NCBI GenBank assembly: GCA_014904845.1
Contig: MU119258.1
Coordinates: forward strand, 124,001-188,000
Direction: 5' to 3'
Length of the DNA: 64,000 nt
Origin: Acephala macrosclerotiorum
Taxonomy: Eukaryota; Ascomycota; Leotiomycetes; Helotiales; Mollisiaceae
Numbering within the stretch: the stretch's first letter is position 1; every line of letters starts with the position of its first letter. This document shows positions 24,113 to 36,263 of the stretch, one piece after another. Under the pieces are notes generated by a model. That model did not search any database, was not told where the DNA came from, and was given only the letters and a program-made list of their open reading frames with translations. Position numbers and translations under genes: made by a program.

Positions 24113-25954
24113 ACTATCATATCAGTTCCAATAGAGACACTTCTAGGTGCTGCATGAAGTCGACGATCTTTGCGACTGATGGATGAGTAGAGGCTGTTTC
24201 TCGTATTGCAAGCCACCAAAGCCACACCATCGCATGGGCAAAGACTTGTCAAATCAGACCTTGGGATAGACGTCGTCACGCCACAGGACACGAGAGTAAT
24301 ATGGCAAACTCTGTTCGCACTTCCCCTCTCGCCAAATAGTTGTGCCAAGAGTAGAAATTTCTGCATAGCAAGCAAGGCTGTTTACCGCAAGGCGGAGCGC
24401 TATGCATGCGACAATCTCGGCAGAAATACCTTTTTTTCTCATGCAATGTGCAACAAAAGCCGTAATAACTAGCATGATCCCTACGGTTGGCCGTCTTTCA
24501 CACGCAAGACTTTTGTTTTTTATCGTCGAGTGTTTTGAGGACCGGCTGAAATACCACGTGAAAAGACGGAAAGATCTTAACATGAAGTTATTTGAGAAAA
24601 GGACTCTGAATTCACTTAAAGGTTTAGCCAATTCGCACAAAGACTCTAAAGCGAAGTGATGGTGATTGTCACTGCGTCCCGAAGGCTGGATGGACGTGCC
24701 TAGGGATGGATGGCGGCTGTGTTTGGTACCCTCATGCGAAACATTAGTAAATTGGTGGCTGTATAGTGGACAATGACAACGAGAGCCCTATGTATGGCAA
24801 TCTCTAGATGTTGTGTAAGGTATTTTTGACATTGATCACGCATTTGATGATTCAAGCTACCTGAGGAATGTTCAATATCACTAAAAATGCCATTCATTCT
24901 TTGCTGAACAAAGAAGCCTAAAGAACAATGTCTGCCTTTGTTTCAGCGGTTTAGACAAGCGTTCAAGGCCATACAAAGAATTCTCAGCAATCAATGAATA
25001 ATGGTTTCGTTAGCATAACTACTGCCGCAGAGCTCTATACACAGCTTCGAGAAATTGCCTTCCCTTGCTGCTCATCGCTCTGCCTGTAGTTGTTGAACAT
25101 TCCATTCTTCAGGAGAAAAAAACCCCGTGCTGCACTAGTAGTCTTTCTGAAGTCTTCTTCTATCACGCAAAGCTTGAGCAGCTTCTCCAAGGGAAACTTC
25201 CCAAAACAGCAGCCTATCATTTCATAAACATAACACCTCAGTTTAAACAATCGTTTTCTCGTGCCCAAGTGAAGCATTGGATAAACAATCTTCAGGAACA
25301 GGCGAACAAGAAGGCAATACTACCATAGTGTCTTTGTGTCAACAGCGCACATCAAAGCAGTTTCCTGCCTCTCCTGGACATTCTCAGTCCACTTTTTCTG
25401 AAAAAAGAAGGAGAATTGGTCGAGATTATGACTCTTTACCGCTTTGAGTATCTCAGCCTAGCCAAGCTTTCTCGATTGTGCTGTCAAGGCCGGGAGATTG
25501 AAAACGCTGCATCAAAGTTTTCAACTGCAAGCTCATGGCCCCCAGACTTCTCCAGAGTCAGTGGAGGAGAGATACTTACTACCTAGATCAATTTTCTTAT
25601 CTGTTTTCGCTTAATATTCTTGGGGCTAAACTTTAAACGGGCAATAAATGTATCAAAACAGGAATTCATCTTCCTCCATTCAAATAGGCAATCAGATTCG
25701 TTCTCTGTTCTAAGTTCGAGACAATAGACCTCAACCGCACAACAGCACCTCTAACCAGAATATATCTCTTTCTAAACAAGTGAATAGAAGATTGCAGTCG
25801 GTCATAAAGTATTCCTCGGTTCCGCAGCTTCCTTTTCCCACGACTCATACGCACTGAAAATCTCTACGAAATCACTGCAAGCAACTCGACAAGCAAAACA
25901 CAAACAATCAACCCCAAGCAACCAGAAAACAAAGGCTCACCAGACATCTCCAAG
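24113..25954. other. Intergenic, no supported gene
   Basis: Short frames only. One at 25065-25328 (+) ends in a Lys/Gln-rich stretch that could be a fragment of a transposase-like gene, but no diagnostic motif is present, so I leave it uncalled. Confidence 0.4.
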
Positions 25955-26434
25955 ATGTGTCGCAGTATTTCCGAAGAAGTGCATCGCAGCAAAGCTCTCG
26001 AGGCTCTGATGTCAACCCTACACCTCAACATTCCCGCCCAACCATTCGAGAACGAAGAGGAGGAGAATATTCTTGTCTCACTGGAGCAAGTCTACTTTGC
26101 CCTCAACGACAGCAGCCTCTCCGACAACCTTCCTGATGAACCTGGTCCTATTTTCCGCCAATTCAACGGTCTCTTCAATGCTGTTGGTCTACTGGATCGC
26201 GAATCGGAAGACTTGACTTTGCTCATCTTCCCTGCATACTTCGTGCGAGACACTGCCAACTTCTTAGAATCTTTATCTCTAATGGATCTCGCTAGAGTAA
26301 CTGACGTGCTCACGCAACTAGCTGCGTCCTTCGGTTGGGAGGATCCGGAGACGAAGCTTGATCTTGCCCTCGAGAGATTGTTATGGACAATCAGAACCGC
26401 TATGGAAGCCATCTTCCCTAGTTTAGACACTTGA
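25955..26434 (+). CDS. Small acidic protein of unknown function; stop followed by coding-like extension
   Basis: A single-exon frame of 159 residues begins with ATG after an A/C-rich leader (CATCTCCAAG-ATG), typical of a fungal start. The protein is acidic and helix-prone (many Leu/Glu/Asp), has no signal peptide or transmembrane segment, and I recognise no family. Its stop, TGA at 26432-26434, is followed by C and then by 35 further in-frame sense codons to TAA at 26540-26542. That extension (LRLVREEGEVVSRRLELSD and an acidic end YFDDEDA) has the same amphipathic character. Either an Arg codon CGA mutated to TGA, or the stop is read through. No intron that would remove the stop is visible. 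Confidence 0.55.
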   Translation: MCRSISEEVHRSKALEALMSTLHLNIPAQPFENEEEENILVSLEQVYFALNDSSLSDNLPDEPGPIFRQFNGLFNAVGLLDRESEDLTLLIFPAYFVRDTANFLESLSLMDLARVTDVLTQLAASFGWEDPETKLDLALERLLWTIRTAMEAIFPSLDT

Positions 26435-26542
26435 CACCGAGCTATCCTACGCTTGGTGCGAGAGGAAGGTGAAGTCGTCTCCCGACGTCTCGAACTATCA
26501 GACCTACTTGGCCTTGAATATTTCGATGATGAGGACGCTTAA

Positions 26543-27457
26543 GAGGTCGGTGAGAGTGAGGCAGTGAAGGATGAGAAGAACGACAATACGAGAAAGGTAG
26601 GTACTAGGTAGACAGATAGTCAAGAGTAGATTAGCTTCGATTCTTGTACATACTTTTGAAGCCCCTTCAGTTCCTCGTGAGCTAGTTAGATAACCAATGA
26701 AGCCCTTGACAAAAAACATTACTTTCCACAACTGACATGACTTAAAACTACCATGTGAGGTTCCAGCGACGTTCAATTTCCTTGTAACAAATTATCTTCT
26801 GCGCCAATTATGAAATCATGTTCATGAAGTGCAGTGGAGATCGGGAGGTACCTTTCGTTAGAAAGCTCTCGAGTATCGACTCAATGAAATATTTAAAAAC
26901 AATAGACACATCTGATCTATAGTCTGGATGGCCTTTTCCAACCTGATCAACTTCTCACATGGAGACTCTATTTAAAACGCAGAAATTTTCTCAAGTGAAA
27001 GGGTGGTCTTGGACACATTACTCCCACGAAACCACACGCTGTCGCGACCTAGCAAAAGACCCTGCGCATATGAATGATTGATAATTGAACCTTTGTCACT
27101 TTTTCTCCTGATACCTCAAGCTGTACTGCCCTCCATTTCAGAAGTCATCAAGTACTTAAAATCTTTGGGCGAATCCACACTCGGTGAGGGGCAGCTCAGG
27201 GGCACAGCACAGACCAATTTAGCCATGCCCCTCATCAGTACGTATTTCCAGGCTGCTATACTTCTATCAAGGCATCATCGATCCTCCAAATCCAATCTAT
27301 CGCACAGAGTGTTTGCTCGTGGCGTTTGTTGTTGGTCTCGAATACGCCTCCAACACACTTCATGCAGCCTTCCTTTTTCGCCCAATCTCGTCACACCTTA
27401 GGTCTCTAGACCGCCTGTCTCCCTGAGTTGGCAACATTCAACTGGCCGCCCTCGACA
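26543..27457. other. Intergenic, no supported gene
   Basis: The 3' flank of the acidic orphan gene, leading into the second satellite block. It contains only motif-free short frames. Confidence 0.45.
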
Positions 27458-28691
27458 AATGCCCTTTTCTGCGACTTGCAACAAACTGTTTCTTTCCCTC
27501 TGGTGGTCCCCACATGTGCGCTCTCTTGATCCACCCGGTTCTCGCAACCTTCCGAGGAACGAATCATCAGCGTTGGACGCACAGGTGGAACGCAAAGCTG
27601 CATCTGCCCTCTTTCTAGAGTCAATGCCCTTTTCCTGCGACTTGCAACAAAGTCAGCATGGTCTCTCCATTTGAGTGTAAGCAAGTGAGAACTTGGGAAG
27701 ACTGGGCTCGTCTAGATCCTTTAGCGAATCACACAGCCTCCTCGTCCTTCCGGATGTACCGCAGCTCTATCTTCGTGATGCGAGGGCGTTCCTTCGCCCT
27801 CTCAGCTGGAAAATGATCTGAATGCCCTTTTACTGCGATGTGCAACAATGTGATGAGAGCGTTTGATAGCTTGTCCTTTTTAGGCACTTCCGCTTCTCGA
27901 TCTCGATGAGCCAAGCAACAGCCCCCCGTGTTGAAAGTCCTTTCATTTAGGCACCTCCTGGTGCCTGTATTCCCATCCTGCTGGCGTGAATACCTTCTTG
28001 AGGATGTGCAATAAAGTGATGAGACAAGATGATGGTCTCGCTGATTTGGGTCGTTTCCGTTTGAAAACCCGCCGAGGAGCGAATCAGGAGACTGTGCTTC
28101 GGAACTTTCCTATGTAAGGGCGCTGATCTGGCATCCTTCACCCTCCTCATAGTTTCAGCGCCCTTTTTGAGATGTGCAACGGGATGTAGAGAATAAGGAA
28201 GTGGACGCGATTGGTTGGAACTGGTGGGTAAGGTGAGAAGGGCATCCCTCGCGAGCTTGTTCGAGATCGACGACAGGTCAAGAAATGCCTCATGTCCTCT
28301 CATCGGCAATTTATTCATGGAAGGATCACGCCGAAATTACAAAAAGATCCATTCTAGTATAGTCAAGGGTTAGAAGAATACACATGCTTCAGGTGATGTC
28401 CATACAATCGAACGTAGTCGCAAAAGAAAATATGCATTGAACGAAACGCCCCTTGTGAGCTCTGAAAAGAATCCGCAGATATCCAGAAGCCTGTAAAGCA
28501 AATAATGAATTATACTGAAATGCGAGGGAAAGAGGAACTAAAAACATTGCTCGAGATAGCAGAAAATGAAGTTCTTCAAAACTTTGAACTGGGCTTTCGA
28601 AAGCAGGCCAACCCTGCATCTTCCTGAGACATTGCTGACGCCTAGCTCTGCCCTACCGCTAGCGCGAATGCCCTTTTTGCGATATGCAACA
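27458..28691. repeat. Satellite block 2: six cores of the ~168-bp degenerate repeat
   Basis: Cores related to AATGCCCTTTTCTGCGAYNTGCAACA start at 27458, 27623, 27821, 27988, 28158 and 28667. Intervals are 165, 198, 167, 170 and 509 bp, the last about three periods. A second conserved patch (GCCCTC or similar) lies 5-20 bp before most cores, and some units share GAGGAGCGAATCA. Divergence is high, so this is an old array. Open frames across it are by-products of the repeat. Confidence 0.65.
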
Positions 28692-29116
28692 GAACTTTCT
28701 TGACGTAAAGTGATTGGTGGAAGGTGTAGTGAAAGAGGATATTGACTAGCCGATTTATCCGAGATTGGCGAGACTCGTCACCATGCACATGTCAATCATA
28801 TCACATCAAAATTCGTCAGAAAGATAAGAAAATGGTGGTCATGGAGAGGTAGTTTGGAAAGTATATACTCAAGAATTATACAAGAAAGCGAACGACCTAC
28901 AAAAGGACCCCTGCGAGAAACACTCAATGACAAGATAAGTTCATGACGACTTTGGATATATAAATAAATAAACGGGAATACCGATCCAACCAAAATGAAA
29001 CATGGAAACGGTATATAACAAACAAAACTCCTCAAACATCCCCCATCACACCAACACCTCCTCAATCACACCCCTCCCATCATCCCATCCACCGACCCCA
29101 CCCCACCTCACCCCTC
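28692..29116. other. 3' flank of the polyketide synthase gene
   Basis: AT-rich, then C/T-rich (plus strand) sequence between the satellite and the PKS stop; it probably contains the PKS 3' UTR and polyadenylation region. No gene is seen. Confidence 0.45.
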
Positions 29117-32100
29117 TCACTCCCCATCCTTCTTCTCCTCCACGAACTTCACCCCCAATTTACTCTTCCCCAAAATCGTCTCCGCCAGCGCCATAAAGCT
29201 CCCACTCGTCAACAATTCAAGGACTTGCAAACTAGCCTCCAACTCCCTCGTGATCCAATTCCGAATCTCTATCGCCACAAGACTATCCAACCCATAAACC
29301 ACAATCGGTTTACTCGGATCCATTTCTTCGCGAGGTACCATGAGTACGGCGCTAATCTTGGTAAGAAGACCTTCAGTTATCAGATCGATGGCTTGTGCTT
29401 TCGATGTCGCGGCTTTCAAAGAAGCGCCAAGGGAGACAACGGTAGAAGCATTGGCACCTTCCATCTGGCTAGCTTCCTTCTCAGCTGCTTCTCTCAAGTG
29501 GCGGAACTTCGCATCCCCAGTCCAGAAAATCTCATCGATCCTCTCTGGTACGATCCTCAGGCCGGTGATGCAGTGCCCGTTACAGGCTGTGCCTATCTTG
29601 CCTGTTATTGCCGCTCCAATCAGGGCTAAGACTTCTTTCTCAGAGATCGATTCACTGCCGAGGTTTTCCATGACTTCTTTCTGTCGTTCCCCTCCACTCT
29701 CAACGAGGTAGCCGGCGTCAGAGACAGCTGTCAGGTCAATGGAAGATGCAGAGAGACCAAGGGAAAGACGGTATTGAGCGAAAGCATTCAGGAAGCAATT
29801 TGCGGCTGCGTAAGCGGCTTGGCCGCGGTTGCCGACTGCGCCTGCGACAGAGGAGAGGAGGATGAAGAAGTCGAGAGATTGGGAAGAGGCGAGAAGGGAG
29901 TTGTGAAAGTTCCACGCTCCCGCGACCTTGGGTTGGACGACTGAGGTCCATTGGGCGTGTGTCATTTTTTCAAAGAGTACATCCTATATTTTTGTGTTAA
30001 ATTGTGGGGAGGGTAGGGGGGGAAGGGAGGGAACGTACGTGAAGGACCATGGCAGCGTGTATTACGCCTTTGATTGGTGGAAGGGAGGAGAGGTCTTCTG
30101 TGATGAACTTCTCGACTGCGGATTTGTCGGCGACGTCGCAGGATTTGACGATGATGTTCGCATTGACAGTCTTCGCTTCTTCGATCAGTTCTGCGACTTT
30201 GTTTGTCACCTTCCCAGAGCGAGATAAGAGGACAATATTCTGTGCTCCCTTCTCGACCATCCATTTACTCATAGATCGACCAAGACCACCTGTTCCACCG
30301 ATAATCACATACGTAGCATCGGCTTGCAGAAGACTGTTCGGCATCTTCCTCGGCACAGCCTTAACCTGATCCCCATCATGAGGCACAATAACAATCTTAC
30401 CCATAATCTTCCCACCCTGTAACGTCCTAAACGCCGTCTCCACATCCGAAATCGGAAACGTGGTGATCGGACTTATCGGCTTCACGAGATTCTTGCCCAT
30501 AAGATCAAAAACATCTGAAAGAAGTCTCTTCATGATTTTTGGCCTTTCGGCGGCAACGACCGTTAAGTCCACGGAGGCGAACATGGCGTTGTGTTCGAAG
30601 CGAGCCATTTCGAGACGGGTGTTGCCTGTGATATCTCGTTTTCCGATCTCGATGAAGCGTCCAAAATGCGCGAGGCTGTCCCAGGTTTCTCTTAATGCGT
30701 CGCCTGCCAATGAGTTGAGGACTACGTCTACACCTTGGCCGTTCGTGGCGCGCTTGATGGCTTTCGCGAAGGAGGTGTTGCGGGAGTAGAAGATGTGATC
30801 TTCGGGGATTTGGTACTTGTTCATTAGAAATTCTTTCTTTGCGACGCTGCCGACAGTAGCGAAGATCTCGGCGCCGATCATTTGTGAGAGAATGATGGCG
30901 GCTTGACCGACTCCTCCGGCCGCAGCGTGGATGAGGACTGTTTCGCCTTTGGTGAGACGGCCGAGGTCGAAGAGGGAGTAGTAGGCTGTGCAGTAGATGA
31001 CTGGGATTGTGGAGGCGTCTTCGAAGGACATCGAGTCTGAGATCTTCTGCGTAGAGGTGCCGAGACAGCGAGTGTATGTGCTGTAGGCGCCTTCGGACAT
31101 GGCGCAGACCCGATCACCGGGTTTGAGATCTATGACTTTGCTTCCGACGGCAGAGATGATACCAGCGCATTCTACGCCAAGATATTTGCTTGACAGCTGA
31201 CCCATAGAAATCATAATATCTTTGAAGTTTATGCTGGTGGCTTTGACTTCGATCTCGACTTCGTAGTCAGATAGAGGAGTGCCAACTGCGAGGTCGTCGG
31301 TGAAGTAGAGGGTGTCGAGTGCGCCGGGTGTTTCGATTGCGATTTTGAGGGGTCGGCCTTCTTGGTGAAATGGTTGAAGGTCAGGAGCTGCAACTGGTTG
31401 AGTCTCCCGGTGGACGAACTTGTTCATGTCTTCATCTTCAACGACGCGAGGGACAAGGAGCTTTCCATCTCGTTCTTGGAATTCCATATCTCCGATAGCT
31501 GATGGAGCGTCAAGAGAGAATAATGACTTGAAGACCTCGAGAATCTTCTCTGCGGTGCCGGTATTTGAGAGCTGAGGCGCAGTACCCAGATCCAACGTGG
31601 CGAACTTGAGCAGAGTCTCTGACCTAACGCTTCGTGCCATACCGATGACCATCTCTGCGTCAGGATTCGAAGACTCAGAGTAAGCTCCTCGGACAGCCCA
31701 AAGGACACCAGCAGCTCCATTCAACATTCTCTGCAGTGCCTGGAAATCGTCGGAACTGAGATTCGAGACGATAGGTCGCTCTAGTTCAGAGAGGACAACG
31801 CAGATCTTGCCAGCAGTCTCGAGAGGTCCCATTGCACCAACAGCTGGAACCGAATGAGTGAAGTCGCCGATAAAGTCCTTGACACTAGATATTAAAGACT
31901 CCTGAGTTTTTACGTCTCCAATGATGACAACTTCAGTCTCGAATGCCGGGGTTACAGTGCCATTGGTGCTCGCGCCGTTCGAACCATAGCCACTGTCACC
32001 GCTGATGCCGTTGGTAGGGCTATCGACGCCATTCGTCCTATTGATATGATTATCGAGACGCTCGAGGCCAATGGAAGCGTGAGCAGCATTGAAAGATTCC

Positions 32101-35100
32101 CATTGAAGCTTATAGCAGAGCTCCCTGTTCGCCAACGAACCAGAAGCATCACTTCCAGAGAACACAGGAGTCAGGACAAGATCCTCCATCGAGATCAATG
32201 ACTCATCCCCAGAATCAGACGAAGTAGCAAACAAGCTCAATTTGGTCGCAGCAGGTCTCTCTGGTGTCGGATTTCCAGTACCATACACTTTCATCCTCTC
32301 ACCAGCCTTAGTCGTGATACCAGTCGAAAGACTCATGCTCTGGATGAAGGATGGCATGTAAAGCACATCGAGTCCCTTCCAGCCAGCACCAAAGATCGGC
32401 CAAACGATTTGGATGAATTGATCCAAGAACGCTGGGTGGATGATGAAATCCGGCTCAAAATTCTTGGGCATGAGAGACGCTGTGTCAGGGATGATGAGAT
32501 CTGCAACAGCGTGGTTGTCTGATGCTCGACAATTCTCGAGCCCTTGGAACGTGGGACCATAACATGCACCAGCGTTTGTGAGAGTCTCGTACATCAGCGG
32601 CGTGTTGACGGCTGACGTGCAAGCTTTTGAGAAAGAAGTCATTCTCGAGACCAGCTCTGCTTTCGTATTGAGAATTTGCTGAGCGCCATCCACGATGTTC
32701 CCGTCAGCAGATTTGACAACGGAGATAAGTCCTCGGCAATGTTCAATCCAGCTGCGGTCTTCGGACCAAGAGAATATGCGGAATTCGTCCCAGGAATCGG
32801 ATGATGTGCGAGTTCCCTCAGCGTAAGATCTGAGAGTGATGTTCGTCTCAATGTTGCCACCTTCGTTGATGACAAGTGGACGACTGACTGTGACTTCTCG
32901 AAGCTCAAACTTGTCAAATGCTACGTTGCGGAGAACAGCTCTCTGAGAAGCAGCTTCCAGTGCCATGGCGATGTAGCCAGCCATTGGATACACAGTCATG
33001 GATTGCATCTTGTGATGCCGAACCCATGGCATATCGTCGGCTCTGATGATGTTTCGCCAAACGGGTTCAAGATCATTGCTGTACGAAGCAAGAGTGCCAA
33101 TAAGGTCGTTGCGAGCGAATGGTCTACCAGTATGCTTCTCTGCTATTCTCGAGGAATGCCAATATTTCGTCGAATGATTCCAAGGATATTTCGGCAAATT
33201 GATTAACAACTCAGGAGCCTTAACACCTGGGAACGGGAAGTTGATTGCCTCGAAATTCAGCATAGCGCCTTTGGTGAAGAGAGTGGCGGCAAGTTGCACA
33301 GTCGTGTCGACTGCATCTTTGTTTCGCAACAGAGCGGAGGCGTAGGGGAGCTTGGTTGCGTTTCCACCGATAGATTTAAGGATCTGCTTGACTGGCCCCT
33401 CGAGAGCGGCATGAGGGCCGACTTCGATGAGGACGTCGACGGCGGTGTCGTTGCTGCCGGGGAGGGGTGCGCACATGCTTTGGACGGCTTCGGAGAAGCG
33501 AACTGGACAGGTCAGGTTCTCGACCCAGTAGTTTGGTCCCAACTCGCTGGTCTCAATTTGGTGTCCGCGCAAGGAGGAGTGGAATTTTGTGGTCGACGTG
33601 GGATGAAAGCTGACGTTCTTGATGCTGTTGCGATACTCTTCAGCTACTAGGTTCATGTGGTGAGAGTGATATGCTGTGTCGACACGGAGCTTGCGGTTGA
33701 ACATTTGCTTCTCTTCGATGATCTCTTGTAACTCGTTGATGGCTTCCTCGTCTCCTGAAGCGGTGATGCTGGTCGGTGAGTTGATGCAAGCGACTACAGC
33801 CTTGCCTTCTTTCAAAAGCTTCATCATGGGTCGGACGTCGTCGGCGCTGCCGCCAACAGCCATCATTGCTCCTTTGAGTTCAGGGAAGCCTCGCTTCAAG
33901 CTGACAATCGACTGGCCTCTAAAGTATGCAATCGTGATGCAGGACTCAAGTGAGAGAGCACCGGCCGCATAAGCAGCTCCAATTTCTCCGCTGGAATGGC
34001 CTGCGACAGCGGAAGGTCGAATGCCCCACGACTTCAGCAAGTCAGTCAATGCAAGTTGCACAGCAGTGCATGCAGGTTGACTGATATGGGCCTCTGAGAC
34101 CCGGGACAATTCTGCATCCTGAGAGAGCTCGTCGATCACTGAGAAGTCGGCACCGATATCAGCGAGATATCGATCGATCTTCTCCATCGTTGAAGCGAAT
34201 ACGGGATATGCGTCCAAAAGTTCTCTTCCCATCGCATGCCACTGTGCGCCTTGACCTGTGAAGACGAATCCGATCTTAGGCTCTTTCGTGGCTCGCGAAA
34301 GAACGGTATCTGAGCCCGCAAGGGCAGGAATGAGCTTAGATGAATTCCTTGCAGGGATCGCCACCTTGTATGAAAGCACAGACCGTCTTTGCCCCAATGT
34401 ATATGCCAAGTTAGGAAGAAGCGAGTTTTGGAAGACTTCGGGTCGTTGCTCGAGGTAAACGGTGAGATCATTCATTTGTTTTTTGAGGGAAGATTTGTCG
34501 TTGGCTGATAGCACATAAAGTCGTTTTGGAGCAGACTTTGTACCGGTAGCTAGGGTATCGTTTGAGCCTTCGATGATGGCTTTTGGTGCGGCGGGTGCTT
34601 TTTCGAGCACAGCATGGGCATTTCCACCTCCGAATCCGAAGTTGTTAATGGAAATGTACTTCTTGCCTCGGGGCCATGGCCTTTGCGACGTTGGGACCTG
34701 TATTTGTTGGACGTGCTATTGATAAAGGAGCGGGAATGGCTAACCTTGATGTGCCATTCGTCGAATGGAATCTTAGGATTACCGTTTTCGAAGTTATGAT
34801 TCGGCAGGATGAAGCCCTTCTGTAACATCATTGCAGACTTGATGACAGAAACGAGGCCACTGGCACCCTCCAGATGACCAATATTGGACTTCACCGAGCC
34901 GACAAAAAGGGGCTGCTTAGCTGTCCGTCCCTCGCCAAAGACCTCATGCAAAGCTTTCGCCTCGATAGGGTCTCCGACTTTCGTGCCTGTGCCATGAGCT
35001 TCGATGTATCCTACTAGAGCTGGGTCAAGATGAGCCTTCTCATAGACCGACTTCATCAAAGCCACTTGAGCGTCTCCGCTTGGCATCGTGATACCTTTCG

Positions 35101-36263
35101 TCCTGCCATCTTGATTTATGCCTGTCGCAGCAATGACTGCCCGAATGGAGTCGCGAGCCTTGATTGCCTCGTCTAGAGGCTTCAAGACAACGCAGCCAAC
35201 TCCTTCTCCGCGACCAAACCCGGTTCCACGGTGGTCGAATGCTTGTGATCTTCCCGAGTCGGAGAATAAACCGGACATAGACACTGGGGCAGATCAGTAA
35301 GTAGTCACGTGGAGCATTTACGAAATACTTACTCGTCACAAAGTAATCAGGCAAAATGTTCAGATGGCATGATGCCACGATCGCTGAAGTTGACTCGCCT
35401 GTTCGCAAGCTCTGGCATGCCAGATGCAACGCAGTAAGACCACTCGAACATGCAGTACTGGATGCACGTTAGAAATGACATCCTGGAAAGAACAAGGTTG
35501 GGTGCTTACTCGACGGTAAAACTGGGCCCGGAAAAATCGAAAAAGTAAGACAGCCTATTCGCCAGGAGTGACTGCGCGCACCCTGTGGCCTGGTGCATGG
35601 GAGTTGTGTCTATCAAAGGTCAGTACCACGTTGTGCATGGATGGTTGTTATGCAAGAGATATGGGGAATTCGAGACCAATCCAAGTACTTACCAAGATCT
35701 CGACAATTTCGCAGTTCATAGTCTGCGAAAGAGCCTCCCACATAGACCCCTACTTTCTCTTTCGCCAAGCTCTCCTTCGGTATACCGGCATTCTCGAGCG
35801 CCTCGTATGTACATTCGAGAAGCAGTCGTTGTTGCGGATCCATAGAGATCACTTCCTTCTCCGTGATATTAAAGAATGGTGCGTCGAATAAGCCGACATC
35901 TTCCTCGATGAAGTGACCACCTTGAGGATTGTAGCAACCTTCCTTGTCAGGGTTTGGGTGATGGAATGCAGAGTGCTTGAATCTCGATTCTGGTATTGGA
36001 GACCATCCGCTCCTTGCTCGAGCTAGGAATTCCCAGAACTCTTCTGCGCCCTTGACATCTCCAGGTAGCCGACAGCCCATTCCTACAATAGCAATGAGAA
36101 ATGATTCCATGCTCTTGGGAGAGGTACTGTTGGTAGTGCCAGCGGAGGTGCCATTGGTCTTTGGTATGCTATTGCTGTGTCTGTTGACTTGTGCTCCCAC
36201 GCGGAGAAAGGGATGATCGTGGTCATGGCTTTCGCCATTGGTAGGCATAGCAGAGGGTGTCAT
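29117..36263 (-). CDS. Highly reducing polyketide synthase (KS-AT-DH-psiKR-ER-KR-ACP)
   Basis: Six exons (36263-35693, 35609-35510, 35457-35333, 35283-34745, 34697-30039, 29983-29117) total 6861 nt, 2286 residues. KS at about 54-480 has its Cys at 227 (DTACSSGL) and the EAHGTGT and NIGHLEGASG histidines. AT at about 587-900 has GHSSGE (Ser680) and AYHSHH. DH from about 970 has His1007 and the LDQFIQ Asp motif. No C-methyltransferase motif is seen in the structural region at about 1270-1570. ER at about 1572-1880 keeps AAAGGVGQA; KR from about 1908 keeps GGTGGLGRS and the AAYAAANCF Tyr; ACP carries Ser2232 in GLDSLVAIEI. There is no thioesterase or condensation domain, so release needs a partner, likely the divergent FSH hydrolase. 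Family knowledge: iterative synthesis of reduced unmethylated chains. The DH motif HxxxGxxxxP has Ser for Gly (residue 1011). Confidence 0.94.

Noticed and set aside
25035..25328. Possible transposase fragment
   Set aside because: Both strands are open and no DDE or zinc motif is visible; not enough to name an element.
21501..28691. CRISPR-like reading of the spaced cores
   Set aside because: Cores are degenerate, intervals are ~168 bp and the spacers are themselves related; this is a eukaryotic satellite, not a CRISPR array.
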